This document shows positions 40,261 to 51,388 of a stretch of DNA of 64,000 nucleotides, in pieces (the first letter of the stretch is position 1; each line of letters starts with the position of its first letter). Both the position numbers and the translations under genes were made by a program. A model generated the notes under the pieces. That model worked only from the letters and a program-made list of their open reading frames with translations. It had not been told where the DNA came from and did no database searches. This DNA comes from Trichomonas vaginalis G3 (taxonomy: Eukaryota > Parabasalia > Trichomonadida > Trichomonadidae): positions 7,778,879-7,842,878 of the forward strand of contig NC_067206.1 in NCBI RefSeq assembly GCF_026262505.1. The letters run 5' to 3'.

Positions 40261-41059
40261 GCGTACATTTCAAATAAAATAAAAAAAATATTTTTTGAAA
40301 ATAATACTGTTTCTTTTACTTTACATAACCTCCTGCTACAGAAGCCTTGACGCCAACCCATACCAGCTATGAGGTTGAGTTGGTTTAGTTTCCAAACTAA
40401 ACTTTGGTTTTGGTTTATCTTCAGTTTTGGTTTTTCTTCTTCTATCGGTTTTCGTCACTTTTTGGTTCCTCTGACTTTACCTCACTTGCAGGTATGGTTG
40501 TGTCCGTCAACATCTTCGTAAATATCATATGCCATCTGTTTTTTGTTTTCCTTTCAACTTTTTTGTGTTTGTTGTAAAGTTTAGAATATTTCGACTCTAA
40601 GTCAATGAGATGTTCTATAATGAACTGTTGGTCGGTAAATATACTTTTCCATCTGTTGTCTCTTTACTCCTTCAGACTTCAATATTTTATTGTGAGAGTC
40701 TGTTTCTTTTTTGAGATACTAGCCGTTCCATTTCTATGAAAGTGACTTTGTAGTTAGGTTTTGTATTTCCAGACCTGGCACTTTCTATTATTAAATTTTT
40801 CTCTTCATCTGTAAGTTCTTGACAGTTTTGACATGGTTCTGAACTTTTTGTTTGTGGTGTCAAATCTACCGTTTCAACTTCTTCGGTCATTTATCTCAGT
40901 AAAAATTTTAGTTTGGTGTTTTCAACTGGTTGTTTAGGTTTTTTAAGTCGGTCTAAACTTCCTGAGGTATAGGAAGAACTTGACAAACACGTGGTTGTGT
41001 AATGCTGGAAGTCGACAAATCCATCTTGAGACCATTTGTCTCAATGCTGTATTGTTCAT

Positions 41060-41480
41060 TTCATCTCAGTAAAAAAATTTACATTCCCACGTTTGAGGTG
41101 GTTCGGGTTGGTTATTGTTTACCCATTGTTGTGCATGGTTATATCCTCTGTTAAAGAATCTTTACCTTGGTCCATATAGTGGTCCTGCTTGGTTATAGTA
41201 GTCATTTGCTTTGTTATAATAGTTTCCTGCTTGTCTTCCTACATTGTCCATCCATCCTTGAACTTTTCCCTTGTTTCAGGATTTGGAATAAGATTTGCTG
41301 CATCTCGTGCTACTCCAACCTTTCTGTACAGTTTTGTATAATAGGTTGTGTTTCTCTTTCAGTATACCTAATGTACTCAAAATCTTCCTTCCAATTCAAA
41401 TGCACCTCTGGCTATTGTTCCCACTGCGGGCAAAAATCTGGATGCAACTCCTGCTAATGCGCCAAATAAACCCATTTCTT
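41060..41480 (-). pseudogene. Polinton small hydrophobic-start gene remnant
   Basis: The frame begins MGLFGALAGVASRFLPAVG, a Gly/Ala-rich amphipathic start reminiscent of membrane-active virion peptides, followed by a Tyr/Lys-rich part. Family unknown; a fossil remnant. Confidence 0.4.
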
Positions 41481-41570
41481 ATGGGTTAAAAATGACGAAT
41501 TCAAACAAAGGACCCCTATGTTTCTAAAGCGACAAAGAAAGCACTCATGGTAAAAATCTTAGTTCAACCC

Positions 41571-42060
41571 AAATGCTTGGTTTATGGATATCTTGGAAAA
41601 CATTCCGAGGTATAGAGAAGATGGACCACAATACTGGCTAATATTTGTTGTCAAAACACAAGATACTGTGAAGCCATACCATTACAGTCCAAAGCTATTT
41701 TAGATTTGAAAACTGCTTTGACAATATTCGTTGACAAATACCATCCAACAAAACTGACATCTGACTGTGAAAGTTCTTTCAAATCAGACGATATTAAAAC
41801 TATCTGCGTTCAAAAAATGTAAACAATATTTCATTGTCGACCAAAACCATTCTGCTCTTGGTGTCATTGACAGTTGTATAAAAATCTTAAGAGACTTAAA
41901 CAACCACAAAGTGGTGAGGTAGATGAAATGTCATATGACGACAAATACAGACACTTCTCCATGGCAAAGATGAGACAAGTTTTAAATATTTACAATAGCC
42001 GTAAACAAAAGGTTTGGGAAACCACTCCCCGAAGAATGAAAAAAACAACCCTGACTTAGA
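41571..42060 (+). pseudogene. Polinton integrase remnant
   Basis: Contains parts of a retroviral-type integrase catalytic region (KLTSDCESSFKS-like, and VDQNHSALGVIDSCIKILRD), comparable with the integrase at 54475-55526 (ILTSDQDGAYLS, EDHNHNILGIINRFIRTLRD). Broken fossil. Confidence 0.8.
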
Positions 42061-42699
42061 GAAAAGATATATAATTTAAATGTTTAGTCAAAAGAGACAA
42101 ACAAGAAAGAATGCCAGGCTTCAACTTAAGAAAGGTGAAAAGTAAAAATAGAAATACCTAAACGCGACCCATATGAAAATACTATTGACTATGACAACAA
42201 TGGGAACCGACAGGTACTCACATTCGTGTTCGTAAAAATAGAAAGAAAGTATACAAGAGAATATTATGAAGTTTTAGGCAAACATGGCAAATGTACAGAC
42301 TGCAAGCAGAAGATAAAACTATATGTCAGACCTCGTTTCAAACTTGTCAAAGTTCAAGGTGTATACTTTCAAAGACAGTTCCTAACAAATATAGACAACT
42401 CTGACGAATATGCTAAAGAAGTTGAAAATACGACTAAGCATTTCTATACCATGCGTAAACTGTCATGTAAGGTGCATGTAGTCTTACTCTGTCCCGTTGT
42501 TTGCGTATACCCTGAAACGCGATGTGTATGGCTTCCTCCTACCCAGTGTTACTCCAGTAACAATTTATAGCAAACTTAACGTCCTCTTTAACATCATATC
42601 CTTTACCTTTTTGTCATTCTGACCAATCCCAAAATCTATGACTATGCAAACCTGCTTCAGATGTACTTAAATTTTATGTAGTGACTGTGCGCAGGTAAA

Positions 42700-43640
42700 T
42701 TTGCACCTGAAATCGTTTTACTTCCACCTGTTTCCTTTGAAGAGTTTGCACAATACAAAACCTGTCGATATTTGAGTCCAAGTTCCAAAACAAGTACTAC
42801 TTCTGGTTTTGGTAGAGTTCATTGACGTGTAAATAGAACCTATAGGATATACTGTTTGAAGTATTTCTGTCTTTACGTTTGAAGCTCTGTTTTGTCGCTT
42901 TTTATCATATAAATCTTGAGCAGTGAATTTAACTTTGTTTTCATCCTCATGACATAGACATTTCCACATCTAATGTCTTTATCCGATGTTAAACCTTGTG
43001 GAAAGTTAGGAGGTTCCCAATTTAATACATCCCAGTTTCTTCAACGTTCCTTCATATTTTCTATACCAACAGTTGCGAAGAAATCGTGTTGTATGTCCAA
43101 CGTCACTTTTCTGTTTAAGGTTTTTGTAAGTTGTAATATCAGATATGGTATGTGTATGAGTCTTTTTAGAATATTCTTTGTCAGCTCTTGTCACTTCACT
43201 TGACATTTTTGTCAACATATGTTTTATCCGCTTTGTCATCTAACTTTCTGGTATTCATCTACGTCATAGATGTTATAGTGTATGATGTTTTTGTGGGATA
43301 TGTTCTATCTGTCCATGCGAGAATATAGTCTTGTTGCATCTACATACTCTTTGTCAGCTTTGTTGTCAAATATCTGCCTTCAAAAGAAGTTCATCTATAG
43401 GTTTTCGTTTAAAGTTCTTTTTGTTGGATTTATACAAACAGTAGGTTCTTACTGTCTTGAAACAGAAACTCGTCTGTCATTGGGTTTATCGTCAGTTTTA
43501 AGTTTCCTTCTTTCAATGACTCAGATATCTTAGAATAGTTTGAAAAGTTTGTTGTGTTCTTATTTAGAGCTTGCAAAATGAGTTTGTCGGTGTGTGTTAT
43601 TTCTCTCATAGACGCTGTTTCATTTGACATTTTTATTCTA
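42700..43640 (-). pseudogene. Polinton fibre/collar gene remnant
   Basis: Contains TVYPIGSIYTSMNSTKT, the collar-like motif also found at 54007-54056 (IYPIGAVYTSMNPINPN), and a THTHTISDI segment like the KHNISDINEL repeats of the third Polinton. Broken fossil of the same fibre-like gene family. Confidence 0.7.
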
Positions 43641-46000
43641 GATAAATATGCTTCAATAGAAAAAGAAAATTCAAGAGTTGCTACAACTAAACCATTAGAT
43701 GAACTTTTTACTAATGTCGGTCAAAAGTTTGAGACAGAGACGTAAGCATGAAGGCTATCGTTTTGACTACCCATTAAGATGGCTAAGAGACCCATCTGTC
43801 ACAAAGCTATTGCTTTCTAGAATGAAGTTTGTGTCTGTAGAAGATAAAAGTTTTCCATTTTATGTAAGGTTTTCATATAGATTATATATCTGAAGGGAAA
43901 ACGAAAAATGTGGGAAGAAATTGAGCTAATACAAGTTGACTTTTCATCTTCTCTACAGACTGCGTTAAAAAATATAGAAGATAAAATAAATTCATGTTAT
44001 GCAAAATATGCTGATGAATATGCAAATACCGAAGAGCACACTTTATGTGAGAATTGTATATGACAAACAAAATTCACAAGTGTCATTTCAAATCTACGAA
44101 GACAATCCAAAGAAAGACGAACAAATATATACGAATTCACTGCAATGTCATGGTATTATTTGCAAGAATGTTAAATCAGAAAGTCGAACTTCTTTAGCAA
44201 ATATTTACAGTCGATATGCAAGAGATGAACCATATTTTATTTAAAGATGTTTTCGACCCAGCTGCTATTATTGTTCATTCTTCATTTTCTGGCGCCCAAA
44301 ACTCTTTCTTATGCTTGGCAAATGACTTTTTACGAAAAACCTACAAAGCTATACGAACCACCAAGTGGAAGTATTTCGGATTTTCAAGTATGGTTTACAA
44401 CAGATGGAAGAAAGAGAATAGTTCATATACCATGCGTTTTACTTAGAACTTAGTTTCATATACAACTACTATCGAACGGTAAAAATATATTTTTAATACG
44501 GTTGAGGTGTTGGATTTGGTTGCCAACTAGACTGTGGTGCAGGTTCAGGCTGTTGGTATAACAGGAGCTTTGTTCTTCTGGTTCAGGGTCTTTAGGTATA
44601 ATACCAACGAACTGACCTACTCTTTTGCCAATATTTTGACTCCGTTCCAAATTCTCTCTCTACGGTTTTTTATTCCATTCCATATACTCTTCCAACATTC
44701 GAAAGAAGTTTCTATTCTTCAAAGAAACCATTTTACTATATGTAAAAATCTAATGTCCGCCTAGTCTCTTACGTTTCCTGTTGAGTTCCATAGCATTCTT
44801 TAACTGGAGCTCATACATTCTGTTTCTCCTCTGGTAGAAAACATACTCTGGGTCAACTCCTGTGTTCGCGTCATCTGCATAGAGTTGTTTATATCCACTT
44901 CAGGGTTTGTATAAAACTCTTTCCATCTCATATTTGCATACCATGTGGCAAACCTAACGCAGCGTCATTTGACATGGCAGTTTGCATTTGTACATCTGTT
45001 GGCAACTTGACCATAGTTTGCCATTGCAGTTTGTATTCTAACTTCATTTGGAATATTTCTTGGTTTGGTTGTCAGGTTGCTGTGCATTCGCTAAGTTCTG
45101 TGCGTCCATTTAATATTAGATAAAAATATCTCTTACGAGTACATATACTGAACATTTGCAGGCATTGGTTCATCTTCATATTCTCTATATCTTTCTGCAC
45201 GTCAAAATAAGTAAATGACACAATGGAAAAACCTAAAAACAAAGTAGTCCTATTTCAAACACATTTACTTACTAGTAAAATTTCTTTTGTTATGACACTT
45301 TCTCCGGTTTATAGGACCTCTCTCATATTCTATCTGTCATATCTAAACTCATAGTCATGTATGTCCTCTAACCATCTCATGAACACTTTCCAACCATCTT
45401 TTATCGGATGTAAAGTAAAAAGCATGGATGGTTATGTAAAACGTCTAAAGTTTCTAAAGAGTCTCTCAAAGTCCAGTTACTTGGTATTGAAAATCCATGT
45501 GTTAATGAACGCCGGGTCCACTATAAAGAAAACATTTTCCTTGTCTTTATATTTTTCATAACACTCTGTCCAATGACATCTCACAACTCTATACCCTCAA
45601 TATATTTTTCTATGTTCTCTTTGAAAACATTTGTATAGTTAAGATATAAAACTTTTGACATAAGTGTTTCAATGTCATGAACTCTTATAGCACCACTATT
45701 AATAGTCTAGCAGATATACTATCCAGTCTATATATTCTGCTTTTTTCAAAACCTCTCTCACAATATTTTTGTTATCTAATGGTATACGTTCATCTTACTA
45801 TAGGTATCTTTTCTTTTAACTCTTTCAATATATTGTTGTGTCTGGTAATATGTTTGAGACGGTTCATATAGTTGTCGAAGTCATTGCATATAACTTTGAG
45901 TCTGGGAATATTGTATGGCACAAAATGGGATATATAGAACTTCCACCCGAACAAATCTACAAATGTTAGACCATTCGGTAGTTTCTTAAGTTCTCTCAAT
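43641..46000. pseudogene. Further unidentified parts of the decayed Polinton
   Basis: Coding-like stretches on both strands (for example 44240-44450 plus, 44460-45110 minus, 45790-45999 minus) have the lysine- and acid-rich texture of Polinton genes, but I cannot name them. All are fossil. Confidence 0.4.
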
Positions 46001-46316
46001 ATAATATCTTTACATTTACTCTTATTTCAAAGAACGGTAACGGTGTTTTGTAAAATTCATTTATATATAATAAAAAATGTTTTTTCTGAAAAGTGAACAG
46101 AAAGTGACAAAAATGTACGAAGAAGTCTTGAAAATTCAAGAGGGTAGAAAAGAGGTTAGAAAAGAGGTTATATCTAACCTTCTACCCTAAACATTATTTT
46201 TGTCTGATTTTACGAAGAAGTCTTGACAAAACATGAAAACATATATAATTTGTGAAAAGCTCCTGGAAGACCCGTATATAAGAACTTCAATTATACTAAA
46301 CATCTTCAGGGCTAGA

Positions 46317-46331
46317 AGGCACGAAGTGCCT
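46317..46331. repeat. Mini-hairpin AGGCAC-GAA-GTGCCT
   Basis: A perfect 6-bp stem with GAA loop, enclosed by an outer GGGCT (46309-46313) / AGCCC (46334-46338) stem. It belongs to the G+C-rich mini-hairpin family of the Polintons and lies just before a homopolymer run. Confidence 0.85.
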
Positions 46332-46343
46332 GAAGCCCCATTA

Positions 46344-46345
<2 letters not shown>

Positions 46346-46373
<28 letters not shown>
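46346..46373. repeat. Poly(T) tract of 28
   Basis: A pure run of 28 T marks the junction between Polinton-derived DNA and a kinase pseudogene. Read on the other strand it is a poly(A) run, but no retroposed gene with clear ends is evident. Confidence 0.9.
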
Positions 46374-46378
<5 letters not shown>

Positions 46379-46589
46379 AATTCATACAAATTAATATAAA
46401 TCAGAATGCATCATTGAATGGCCTGAAAGGAGTCTTCGGATTCAATCTGCTATTTGTTCTTTCGTTCAAACATGTACTACGTCTGAAGATCAAGACGGAT
46501 TTTCTCCAGTCAGCCTTAATACGATAGGCTTTTTCTATTTAATTTACCTTCCGTATGAAGTGAAGTATTTCATCTTCAGTAAATTATTT

Positions 46590-47200
46590 ACTGAATATCT
46601 GGCTTCTGGTTCGAATTTCAAACATCTGGAATAACATCTTTAAGGTTGTTATCCATGATAATGCTGTATTGTATTCAGCTGACTTTATTTGTTCCTTAAG
46701 GAATTTCATATCTTTTGAATTGAACAGAAGATTTTTGGTTGCCATGAAGTAAACAATACAACCAAGAGACCACATATCAGCAGATAATGGGTTGAAATTG
46801 TTACTCTCTAGAACTCTGGTGGTAAGAAGAATTCATCGACTGAAAGCTGGGGGAGCAGTTTCGGATTGGTATTGGTCAATGATTTAAGCCCAATTATATT
46901 AATCTTGATTTTTCCGGTCATATCAATCAAAAAATTATAAGAGTAAAATCTCGATTGATATTTGATTATCGTGGCAAGTCTTGACAGCAAAACGACCTCA
47001 TTAATATATTTTCTGAGTAGTCGTTTGATATTTCTTCCTTGCTCTTGATAAACTTTCTAAAATTACTAGGCATGTACTCTGTTAAAATGTATAATTCCTT
47101 CGAAGCTATAATGTTGATAGTATTCTGAAAATATGTTCATTGTTAATGGATGCAAGATGATCAAGATCACTATCAGAAAAGTTCATCAAAAGGAAACTTT
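46590..47200 (-). pseudogene. Protein kinase pseudogene
   Basis: Read on the minus strand, kinase landmarks appear in order: a hinge-like ASKELYILTEYMP, an activation-loop start with a G where DFG is expected (IKINIIGLKS), an FLPPEF segment in place of APE, and SADMWSLGCIVYFMATKNLLF, the conserved DxWSxG region of subdomain IX. The parts occupy different frames and the N-lobe is not recognisable, so the gene is dead. Trichomonads have very large kinase families, and decayed copies are common. Confidence 0.8.
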
Positions 47201-48420
47201 TTCAATGCATATCATTGTTTGTTCTCACGATTAGAGTAAACAAATATCAACACGGTTTCCACCACGAGCAATGACACGCTCGAACGACGAACCTTTCTAA
47301 GAGAACTCACTTTTCTCTATAATTCATTGATAAAATAACTACGAATAGAAAAAAATAAAGCATTGAAAGATTTTGAGAGGATTTTTGTGAGAGAGAGGAA
47401 TATTGAATGCAAATGGTGCTTCACTTTTTGAAATTATTTGAATTGCTTGACTACATTATATTGGGCACACATAAGCAAGCATAATTTAACAATTAAATTT
47501 TAGATGTTATTAAATAATAGCAATTTGATAAACTATTGAAAATATAAAGGATTTATTTTCAAGTATCTTTAAGAAGAAATTTGGTGAGGAGAACAATTAA
47601 TTTTATCTACAACGTTAGTAAAAATTGAGAACTATTATTGCGGACAAATTTTGGCTGGAGATAAATCATACATGATATTTTAAGGATATATCAATCAAAT
47701 TTATAATGACTATTCAATGCTATCAAAAATCAAAATTCGTTTTTTGAGTTTTAAGAGTTCAAATATATTACTAAATGTTATTACAATTATCTTTAAACAA
47801 TTGAAAATAATTGAATTGAATTCGTTTTTTCCTCACAGGTTCTAATTATTTAATTGTAAATTTTTGATTGTTAATTTCATGCCGATCAAATTATTTAATA
47901 CATTGAAAAATTCTCTTTGAATTCTTTTCAAAAATTATTTCGCTGAACATTTAGTCAATTTTATGTATACCTAATTTGATGATAAATATCAAAAGCTAAC
48001 TTTCACAAGTGTCAAAATTTGAAAAACGAAAAAAATATAAAAGGATTATTTACATATGTTCATGAATTTCATTCAGAAATATCAAAATAAACAATTGTTT
48101 TATCAAAATTTTTTTCACTTCTCAATTTAATAAATCAATTATTAGGAAGATATCTATTTTTAATTCTTGCAATTAAAGCAAGTCTAGATCCATAAACTAT
48201 TTAAAGCATTAATATCCGAAAATTCTCTAGAATTGACATTGATTGACTTCCGAATCTGAAAGATATGTTAGATTTCATATCAATAATCGTTTCAAAACAT
48301 TTCTGAATATTTCTGACTTGCATTTTTAATGGAGATAAAATGAAGCATTTAATACATGACGTAGATGAAGACATGAATGAAACTACAGACAAACTTAACT
48401 CTTCTCTCATTCTTCCTTTC
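47201..48420. other. A+T-rich stretch without genes
   Basis: About 1.2 kb of very A+T-rich DNA with no coding texture, ending where the third Polinton's packaging ATPase begins abruptly. The open frame at 48201-48410 (minus) is unsupported. Confidence 0.5.
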
Positions 48421-49225
48421 AGTAAGGACTATGAGTTCTGTTCAAATGGTGTTTATTTCTATTGTGGAAAGATGGGTCAGGTAAGACATTTAACCTCATT
48501 CGTCATATACTCATAACAGAGCGTTTAGGTCAAGATTCATATTATGACCAAATCATTATATCAGCAACTTCAGACTCTATGGACTCAACAGCGAAAACAT
48601 TTATGTCAAAAGTTCAAGCCTCTGTCGTTAAAGTTCCAGATAGCGAACTCATTGAATTTCTTCAACGTTACATTCGACGTAAGAGGAAATATTATGCCAT
48701 CGTTGAATTTATACAGTCAGGAATGCAAAAGACTTCAGAAGAGATGGAAAGAATTATTGACAAACACCACTTACGTCAATACTCAGGAGTTTACGATATG
48801 AAACGACTTACAAACTACATTCTGTCAAAACTTTCAAAATACCCCTTCAAAAAGTATCCTTCAAACACTCTGCTCGTTTGCGACGACTTCGCCGGAAAAG
48901 GTTTAGTGTCAAAGCCTGACTCACCATTAGCTAACATCATTACTAAAGTCAGACATTACCACTTAACTGTAGCAATACTTATGCAAACATGAGGTTTTTA
49001 GCTTTAAACATAAAACGTCTCATAACTGACTTCGTTATCTTTCAAGGTTTCTCACGCTATGATATTGAACTCATTTGGAAACAGTCAGGTATAACATTAC
49101 CTTTTGAAGAAATTTGGGAAGCATATAAGTCTCTCATCTCTCCTCGTTCATACCTTGAGATTCATATCATGACTAATACCATTAAAGTCAAAAATATTCC
49201 ATGGGAACGACCAACATTGTTTTAA
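48421..49225 (+). pseudogene. Polinton packaging ATPase (FtsK-HerA / A32 type)
   Basis: Shows a Walker A region (KDGSGKTFNLIRHIL) near the start, a Walker B-like hydrophobic run ending in DD (NTLLVCDDFAGKG) and a following helix region (ITKVRHYHLTVAILMQT). In Polintons this motor would pack DNA into the capsid. Fossil; lacks a clear beginning. Confidence 0.85.
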
Positions 49226-49626
49226 AGTTTAACCTTCAATTGACTGATGGTAAACAAATTCCATGCATCTCTGTCGCCATTTCTGTTAATATTTTTGCTG
49301 TCATTCATATCATCCACTTCCCCATCCGTTAACTTTTGAGGATATGCGTTAGAATAGCTGTTCTTAAATGAAGGCTTTTCACCTTTTAGCGCATAAACTC
49401 TATAACTTTCTGCATACTTTATGTTTGAACCTCCTGAGCCATCATTGACATAAATTTTTATAGGCTTCCACCCTTTGTTCATGTTCCTGCTTCTTCCCTT
49501 AGCTCTTTTGTTCAGTAGTTCTACATCTTTATACACAGCACCTGTCTCAGTGAATTCAACAATATTTTCATTCGTTAGCTTTACATTCAAACCCTTGTCG
49601 AGTATATTGTTCATTTCATACATATA
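49222..49626 (-). CDS. Polinton unknown protein
   Basis: The frame from the ATG MYEMNNILDKGLNVKL encodes a roughly 134-aa basic protein with a Gly/Ser/Asn-rich middle (VNDGSGGSNIKYAESYRVY). The family is not recognised. It faces the ATPase tail-to-tail and the next gene head-to-head. Confidence 0.5.
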   Translation of the reverse strand, partial: YMYEMNNILDKGLNVKLTNENIVEFTETGAVYKDVELLNKRAKGRSRNMNKGWKPIKIYVNDGSGGSNIKYAESYRVYALKGEKPSFKNSYSNAYPQKLTDGEVDDMNDSKNINRNGDRDAWNLFTISQLKVKL

Positions 49627-49648
49627 AAAGGTTTTTATTCTATATGAA

Positions 49649-50299
49649 ATGAGAAGCAAATCCATCTTAGCTGGTGCCGTTAATGTTCCAATTGAACCAA
49701 CATCAAATGTTGACTCACGAACGACAAACAATATTGTCATAAAGAACTATAGTTCGGAGTGTTTGAAAGAAAAAGAACCAGAACTTAAGTCGGGAGGGCT
49801 CAAAGAGCCCATCTTGGCGCATGGCGCCGTGAATTTAAACTCAGCTTCAAACGCTAACGCTACATCAGATGTTAAGTTAGAGTATCCACCACTGGACCAA
49901 ATTCTTTCAAGAGAAGCCAACGACAACCCTTACACAAATGTTCAAACAAATCCTTCAGATAACGTAGACCATTACCTTCTTCAGTTATATCAAACTATCT
50001 TACTCAAAGACGATAAGAAGCTTTTGACAAATCTTATAAGCAAGAACCAAATAATTCTAACAAAGGAGGACCTTGAAAATGTTATATCACGAATAACAGG
50101 GAAACAATGTGTCATTGACTATCTCGACCCTGAAATCGAATGCTGTGGTCAAACGCCACCATTCATGAAAATAGGTAACATCCGCATCATTGAAATACCA
50201 GGTACTCCAGGAGTTGAGTTTAAGTATAAATATTCGAACGAGTATACAAAACTTTCAACAGAATATAAATTATGTTTGAAATATGTTTTAGTAAATTAA
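49649..50299 (+). CDS. Polinton unknown protein carrying an in-frame mini-hairpin insert
   Basis: The 216-aa frame starts MRSKSILAGAVNVPIEP. At residues about 49-61 it contains SGGLKEPILAHGAV, the translation of a paired mini-hairpin (49796-49828). The same module recurs just after this gene (50311-50343). The rest is acidic and helical (DNVDHYLLQLYQTILLKDDKK) with a CCGQTPP motif near 165. No named domain; a virion or regulatory role is possible. Confidence 0.55.
   Translation: MRSKSILAGAVNVPIEPTSNVDSRTTNNIVIKNYSSECLKEKEPELKSGGLKEPILAHGAVNLNSASNANATSDVKLEYPPLDQILSREANDNPYTNVQTNPSDNVDHYLLQLYQTILLKDDKKLLTNLISKNQIILTKEDLENVISRITGKQCVIDYLDPEIECCGQTPPFMKIGNIRIIEIPGTPGVEFKYKYSNEYTKLSTEYKLCLKYVLVN
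49796..49828. repeat. Paired mini-hairpin module 1
   Basis: GGGCTCAAAGAGCCC (49796-49810, 6-bp stem) is followed after ATCTT by GGCGCATGGCGCC (49816-49828, 5-bp stem). It is strikingly G+C-rich against its surroundings and lies in frame inside a gene. Confidence 0.95.
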
Positions 50300-50310
50300 A
50301 GCAGTCAGGA

Positions 50311-50343
50311 GGGCTCTTTGAGCCCATCTTGGCGCTTTGCGCC
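50311..50343. repeat. Paired mini-hairpin module 2
   Basis: GGGCTCTTTGAGCCC (50311-50325), ATCTT, then GGCGCTTTGCGCC (50331-50343): the same arrangement and spacer as module 1 with different loops. Confidence 0.95.
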
Positions 50344-50359
50344 GTTAGTCAAAAAAATT

Positions 50360-50632
50360 TCAAGTTAGCAATTTGTAATATCTATCCAAAACTTCTTCAA
50401 CAGTATCGAACTCATCTTCATAATGCAAACCTAATCTTATTGACTTGGTGCAGTTCTCACTAACACAATATAGCGCTTTGCGCTCGGCGCCTTTGACGCC
50501 TTTTTCTGTTCTCTTGACTGACATAACTAACTCATTTGTTTCATCAAACAGCAACAACCAAAGTTCATGACCTAATACATAACATTCATACTTTATATTT
50601 TTAGCTCTGAGTTCTCTTGTAAGCTGTTGCAT
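50360..50632 (-). CDS. Polinton unknown 90-aa protein with mini-hairpin insert
   Basis: The frame from MQQLTRELRAKNIKYECY encodes a small protein. Its middle (RTEKGVKGAERKALYC) is the translation of a paired mini-hairpin at 50472-50500. It overlaps the start region of the next minus-strand gene slightly. Function unknown. Confidence 0.5.
   Translation of the reverse strand: MQQLTRELRAKNIKYECYVLGHELWLLLFDETNELVMSVKRTEKGVKGAERKALYCVSENCTKSIRLGLHYEDEFDTVEEVLDRYYKLLT
50472..50500. repeat. Paired mini-hairpin module 3
   Basis: AGCGCTTTGCGCT (50472-50484, 5-bp stem, TTT loop), then GGCGCCTTTGACGCC (50486-50500). It lies inside a minus-strand reading frame. Confidence 0.88.
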
Positions 50633-50979
50633 TTAATATTTTCTAAAAAGTCTACTTCAACAGTCATTCGCACTGGTGCCTTCAGTTCTACAGGCTCTCC
50701 TTGAAAGTCAACTAGTCTGAATTGCATGTCTTTCAAATTATGAGGACTAATGCGAACCCATTTACCTAAATGAGTTGCTATGACAGGAACGTTTGGAATG
50801 AACATTGAATTTACTTCATAACAGAAAGACTTATATTCTACTGAACCTTTACTATTAACTCCTGAAATACCTGTGACATTAGCTATTTTTGACTCAATGT
50901 ATAAACAATTGCCATAACATACGTATGGAACAGATTTCATCTCAATCGTTTTGTCAATACTTTTCAAAGGAAATGTCAT
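50593..50979 (-). CDS. Polinton capsid-like protein (putative jelly-roll)
   Basis: A 128-aa frame with strand-rich sequence: VPYVCYGNCLYIES, then MQFRLVDFQGEPVELKAPVRMTVEVDF near the end. The VDFQGEPV-L---VRMTVEV pattern resembles the closing strands of jelly-roll capsid proteins of Polintons and virophages. Assignment is by pattern only; it could be a minor (penton) capsid protein. Fossil context. Confidence 0.5.
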   Translation of the reverse strand: MTFPLKSIDKTIEMKSVPYVCYGNCLYIESKIANVTGISGVNSKGSVEYKSFCYEVNSMFIPNVPVIATHLGKWVRISPHNLKDMQFRLVDFQGEPVELKAPVRMTVEVDFLENIKCNSLQENSELKI

Positions 50980-50999
50980 ATGGTATGCTCCAGAAGCAA

Positions 51000-51370
51000 T
51001 TGAACTCTATGACTCATTCGTTGTTATCTTAAACTCCTTCGCATAACTGAACTTCAAAACTCCTGCAATAAGTTTAACATTCATTAATTTTCTTCGTTCT
51101 CCTTGTTTATTGTAGTATTTATGAGCGCATTTAACACTCCAGCTAATGTTTCCATCTTATATTCTACATTATTGTGAAATCTTATTTCATGCTTCTTTCC
51201 ATCTATTTCAAACTCCATGAAATCTGTTTCATCTGTTATGACAAAGTTGCGATAGTATTGAAGTCAACAACTCTGAAAGCAAGCGCTTCATTCTGAAGAC
51301 CTAAGTTTGTTTGTAGCTTTACTGTCCCGTATTCGTTTGGGTCAGTACTTTGCAAATAGAACAACATTTT
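51000..51370 (-). pseudogene. Polinton unknown part, possibly virion protein
   Basis: Coding-like texture (starting MLFYLQSTDPNEYGTVKLQT on the minus strand) without a named domain. Broken. Confidence 0.4.
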
Positions 51371-51388
51371 ATTCTCATTAAAATATGA

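Larger units (their letters stand above)
40590..46345. mobile_element. Decayed Polinton (Maverick), old fossil
   Basis: Scattered parts of a Polinton lie here on both strands: unknown genes (40687-40890, 41060-41480), an integrase remnant, a fibre/collar remnant, further unknown parts, and, near 46100-46345, the palindromic intergenic repeats seen in the third Polinton. It is heavily broken, with many breaks. No ends with target duplications were found, so boundaries are approximate. It is clearly older than the fold-back element. Confidence 0.75.

Noticed and set aside
46346-46373. Poly(T) tract as the tail of a retroposed kinase copy
   Set aside because: No target duplication or clear 5' end is visible, and the kinase remnant starts more than 200 bp away.
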